Assembly (NCBI GenBank): GCA_937975735.1
Contig: CALJUI010000209.1
Coordinates: 1 to 19,353, forward strand
DNA length: 19,353 bases
Source of the DNA: an uncultured Rubrivivax sp.
Lineage (GTDB): Bacteria > Pseudomonadota > Gammaproteobacteria > Burkholderiales > Burkholderiaceae_C
Reading direction: 5' to 3'
The position numbers and the translations under genes are program-made. Numbering within the stretch: the first letter of the stretch is position 1; each line of letters begins with the position of its first letter. Positions 15,331 through 19,353 of this stretch are shown here, piece after piece. Below the pieces are notes generated by a model that had not been told where the DNA came from, searched no databases, and worked only from the letters and a program-made list of their open reading frames with translations.

Positions 15331-15914
15331 ACGGGTCGTTCAGGCTCTGCGTGTATTGCGGCTCGCGCACCGGCCGCGAGCCCGCCTACGCCGAGGCCGC
15401 ACGTGCGCTGGGCGAGATCCTCGGCCGCTCCGGCGGCGAGTTGATCTATGGCGGCGGGCGTGTCGGCCTGATGGGCGTGGTGGCCGACGCCACGATGGCC
15501 GCCGGCGGCCGCGTGATCGGCGTCATCCCGGAAGCGCTGATGCAGCGGGAGGTGGGCCACGGCGGCCTGCACGAGCTCCACGTCGTGCCCGACATGCACC
15601 AGCGCAAGCGCCTGATGGCCGAAGGCGCATCGGCCTTCCTCGCGCTGCCCGGCGGCATCGGCACGCTGGAGGAACTGTTCGAGGCCTGGACCTGGCGACA
15701 GCTCGGCTACCACGATCAGCCGGTCGGCCTGCTCAACGTCGGCGGCTACTTCGACCCGCTGCTGCAGTTCGTCGACCGCATGGTCGACGAGGGCTTCCTG
15801 GCCGCCGAACAGCGCCAGATGCTGCGGATCGACGACGACCCGGCGCGGCTGCTGCCGTCCCTGCGCGCCGGCGCGGCGACCGCCGCGGGCGACGACGACT
15901 TCTCGAAGATCTGA
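15327..15914 (+). CDS. LOG family protein (nucleotide 5'-monophosphate phosphoribohydrolase)
   Basis: 195 residues. LOG proteins split the N-glycosidic bond of (cytokinin) nucleoside monophosphates, releasing base and ribose 5-phosphate; many bacterial members act on AMP or similar nucleotides. The diagnostic motifs PGGIGTLEE (108-116) and MHQRK (90-94, nucleotide and oligomer site) are present, after a Rossmann-like start RLCVYCGSRTGREP and YGGGRVGLMG. It was formerly annotated as lysine decarboxylase, which is incorrect for this motif set. The start at ATG 15327 overlaps the dgkA stop (ATGA), so the two are likely co-translated. It converges with glnB, with only 15 bp between the stops. Confidence 0.93.
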   Translation: MNGSFRLCVYCGSRTGREPAYAEAARALGEILGRSGGELIYGGGRVGLMGVVADATMAAGGRVIGVIPEALMQREVGHGGLHELHVVPDMHQRKRLMAEGASAFLALPGGIGTLEELFEAWTWRQLGYHDQPVGLLNVGGYFDPLLQFVDRMVDEGFLAAEQRQMLRIDDDPARLLPSLRAGAATAAGDDDFSKI

Positions 15915-15927
15915 CGGCGGACCGCCG
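15915..15927. terminator. Palindrome between convergent LOG and glnB genes, possible weak bidirectional stop
   Basis: CGGCGG-A-CCGCCG fills nearly the whole 15-bp gap between the two stop codons. Symmetric GC stems in such a place often limit read-through, but there is no T-run on either side and the loop is a single base, so the call is weak. Confidence 0.25.
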
Positions 15928-15929
15928 GT

Positions 15930-17997
<2,068 letters not shown>

Positions 17998-18006
17998 GGC
18001 AACGTC

Positions 18007-18011
18007 GGAGG
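18007..18011 (+). promoter_or_regulatory. Ribosome binding site in front of a non-canonical start
   Basis: GGAGG at 18007-18011 is a strong Shine-Dalgarno match. At correct distance the reading frame of the acyltransferase offers only ATC (18017, 5-nt spacing) or ACG (18020, 8 nt). The ATG codons at 18027 and 18033 are in another frame and 15 or more nt away. Confidence 0.4.
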
Positions 18012-18016
18012 TTTAC

Positions 18017-19180
18017 ATCACGTCGGATGATTATGTCATCGGGGTTCTCGAGACGCCGGCCGCGATCGACGCCGCCGACTGGAACCGGCTGCTCGCCGCG
18101 CAGTCGATGCCGACGCCGTTCATGCGCATGGAATACCTGCGCGCGTTGCACGATTCGGGCAGCGCGACGCCGGCCGCCGGCTGGTCGCCTCGCTTCCTCA
18201 CGCTGCACCGCGCCGGTCGGCTGGCGGCGGCCTGCCCGCTGTACCTGAAGACGCACTCCTACGGCGAGTACGTGTTCGACTGGGCCTGGGCCGACGCCTA
18301 CCAGCGCCATGGCCTGCCCTACTACCCCAAACTGCTGTGCGCAGTGCCGTTCACGCCGGTGCCGGGCTCGCGCCTGCTGGCCGAGGACGGCGCCGCCCGC
18401 GATGCGCTCGCGCGCATCCTGGTGGCGACGACACGGGCGTCGGACCTGTCGTCGCTGCACGTGCTGTTCCCGACACCCGAGGAGCGCGATGCGCTCGCGA
18501 GCGCCGGCTGTCTGATTCGCGAGGGCGTGCAGTTCCACTGGACCCAGGATGCCGCGGTGCCGGTCGCCGACTTCGACGCGCTGCTCGCACGCCTGCAGCG
18601 CGACAAGCGCAAGAAGATCCAGCAGGAGCGCCGCCGCGTCCGCGACGCGGGGGTGGAGTTCCAGGTGCACGCCGGCGAGGCGATCGACACCGGTCTGTGG
18701 GACTTCTTCCACCACTGCTACACGCTGACCTACCGCGCGCACCACTCGACGCCCTACCTGACGCGCGACTTCTTCGCGCGGATGGCGGCCGACCTGGCCG
18801 CCCATTGGGTGATGTTCGTCGCGCAGCGCGACGGCCGGCCGATCGCCGCGTCGCTGATCGCCGTCGACCGCGATGCCGATGCCGCCTGGGGCCGCTACTG
18901 GGGCTGCACCGAGCACGTGCCCTGCCTGCACTTCGAGGCCTGCTACTACCAGCCGCTGGCCTGGTGCCTGGCCAACGGCATTCGCCGCTTCGAAGGCGGC
19001 GCGCAGGGCGAGCACAAGATGGCGCGCGGGCTGATGCCGGTGCGGACGGGTTCGGCGCACTGGCTCAGCGACCCGCGCTTCGCCGATGCGGTGGCCGACT
19101 TCCTGGCGCGCGAAGGCGCGGGCGTCTCGGCCTACGTCGATGAGCTGAACGAGCGCACGCCGTTCAAGCGCGCGGGCTGA
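18017..19180 (+). CDS. GNAT/FemAB-like N-acyltransferase (COG3146 type), 5' end uncertain
   Basis: About 387 residues. Predicted GNAT-fold acyltransferase of the DUF482/COG3146 group, related to FemAB-like aminoacyltransferases; substrate unknown. Recognisable features are the start region AAIDAADWNRLLAAQ, the motif SYGEYVFDWAWADAYQRHG followed by YYPKLLCAVPFTPVPGSRLL, the basic helix RDKRKKIQQERRRVRDAGV, and the C-terminal CLHFEACYYQPLAWCLANG and FEGGAQGEHKMARG. The reading frame is open from 17921 but has no ATG, GTG or TTG between 17963 and 18106. The only canonical upstream starts (ATG 17921, TTG 17933, GTG 17954, TTG 17960) lie inside the opposing nadE gene, and ATG 18107 would cut off the conserved N-terminus. 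I place the start provisionally at ATC 18017 behind GGAGG. A missing G in the run at 18041-18044 would instead join ATG 18033 to the frame. Confidence 0.82.
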   Translation: MTSDDYVIGVLETPAAIDAADWNRLLAAQSMPTPFMRMEYLRALHDSGSATPAAGWSPRFLTLHRAGRLAAACPLYLKTHSYGEYVFDWAWADAYQRHGLPYYPKLLCAVPFTPVPGSRLLAEDGAARDALARILVATTRASDLSSLHVLFPTPEERDALASAGCLIREGVQFHWTQDAAVPVADFDALLARLQRDKRKKIQQERRRVRDAGVEFQVHAGEAIDTGLWDFFHHCYTLTYRAHHSTPYLTRDFFARMAADLAAHWVMFVAQRDGRPIAASLIAVDRDADAAWGRYWGCTEHVPCLHFEACYYQPLAWCLANGIRRFEGGAQGEHKMARGLMPVRTGSAHWLSDPRFADAVADFLAREGAGVSAYVDELNERTPFKRAG

Positions 19181-19186
19181 TCGGGC

Positions 19187-19353
19187 TCAGGCGCCCGGGC
19201 GATGCAGCCGGCCCCAGTTGGCCATGCCCTCGCGCACGTCGGCGCGCGCGCTGTCGACGCCCTCCCAGCCCAGCACCTTGACCCACTTGCCGGGCTCGAG
19301 GTCCTTGTAGTGCTCGAAGAAGTGCTGGATGGTCTTCAGACGCATCGGGTTCA
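19187..19353 (-). CDS. ppa: Inorganic pyrophosphatase, C-terminal fragment
   Basis: The last 55 residues of a gene whose start lies beyond the window. The fragment [19 protein letters not shown] followed by [20 protein letters not shown] is the characteristic C-terminal helix region of family I soluble pyrophosphatases, which hydrolyse the pyrophosphate released in biosynthesis. It is convergent with the acyltransferase gene, with 6 bp between stops and no terminator in the gap. Pairing with nadE, a pyrophosphate-producing enzyme two genes away, is common in related genomes as I recall. Confidence 0.88.
   Translation of the reverse strand, partial: NPMRLKTIQHFFEHYKDLEPGKWVKVLGWEGVDSARADVREGMANWGRLHRPGA

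Noticed and set aside
18027..18248. Frame starting MIMSSGFSRRRP at ATG 18027
   Set aside because: It is Arg/Pro/Cys-rich, characteristic of a shifted frame, and ends early; the true protein continues in another frame. It matters only as the possible start if a base is missing at 18041-18044.

Overview
The window is GC-rich (roughly 70% by eye) and densely coded, with short intergenic gaps, many 4-nt stop/start overlaps and some GTG and TTG starts. Gene content and order (ilvI-ilvH-ilvC-pssA-leuA; sigma factor-DUF3619-DUF3106-RDD; glnB-nadE-acyltransferase-ppa) point to a betaproteobacterium, most likely of the order Burkholderiales. This looks like chromosomal core sequence. I see no rRNA or tRNA gene, insertion sequence, prophage or CRISPR array, and no stretch over 300 bases without a gene.

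Layout. (1) 1-1332, minus strand: the start of an RND efflux permease and its lipoprotein adaptor, driven by a promoter with a perfect -35 and a 14-bp TetR-type palindrome abutting the -10. (2) 1423-4392, plus: hpnC-hpnD-hpnE, which make squalene from farnesyl diphosphate (normally for hopanoids; no cyclase gene is in the window). (3) 4467-5234, plus: an IclR-family regulator, overlapping tail to tail with a minus-strand pbpG-like D,D-endopeptidase (5222-6235). (4) 6343-12488, minus: branched-chain amino acid genes ilvI, ilvH, ilvC, then pssA (phosphatidylserine synthase), then leuA. Between pssA and leuA lies an apparent leucine attenuator: a 21-residue leader peptide with seven leucines, an antiterminator pairing and an intrinsic terminator. 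(5) 12699-15914, plus, divergent from ilvI: an ECF-like sigma factor, DUF3619 (single membrane segment), DUF3106 (exported) and an RDD membrane protein, each overlapping the next by exactly 4 nt, followed by dgkA and a LOG-family hydrolase. (6) 15930-17997, minus: glnB (PII) and nadE. (7) about 18017-19180, plus: a GNAT/FemAB-like acyltransferase with a puzzling start. (8) 19187 to the window end, minus: the C-terminus of inorganic pyrophosphatase.

The two items most worth following are the leuA attenuator, readable in detail from the sequence, and the sigma-DUF3619-DUF3106-RDD operon. In layout and topology that operon resembles a sigma factor / membrane anti-sigma / periplasmic sensor module, but its role is not established. 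The ilvI and sigma-factor genes appear to fire from mirror-image extended -10 promoters that form a perfect 10-bp inverted repeat.
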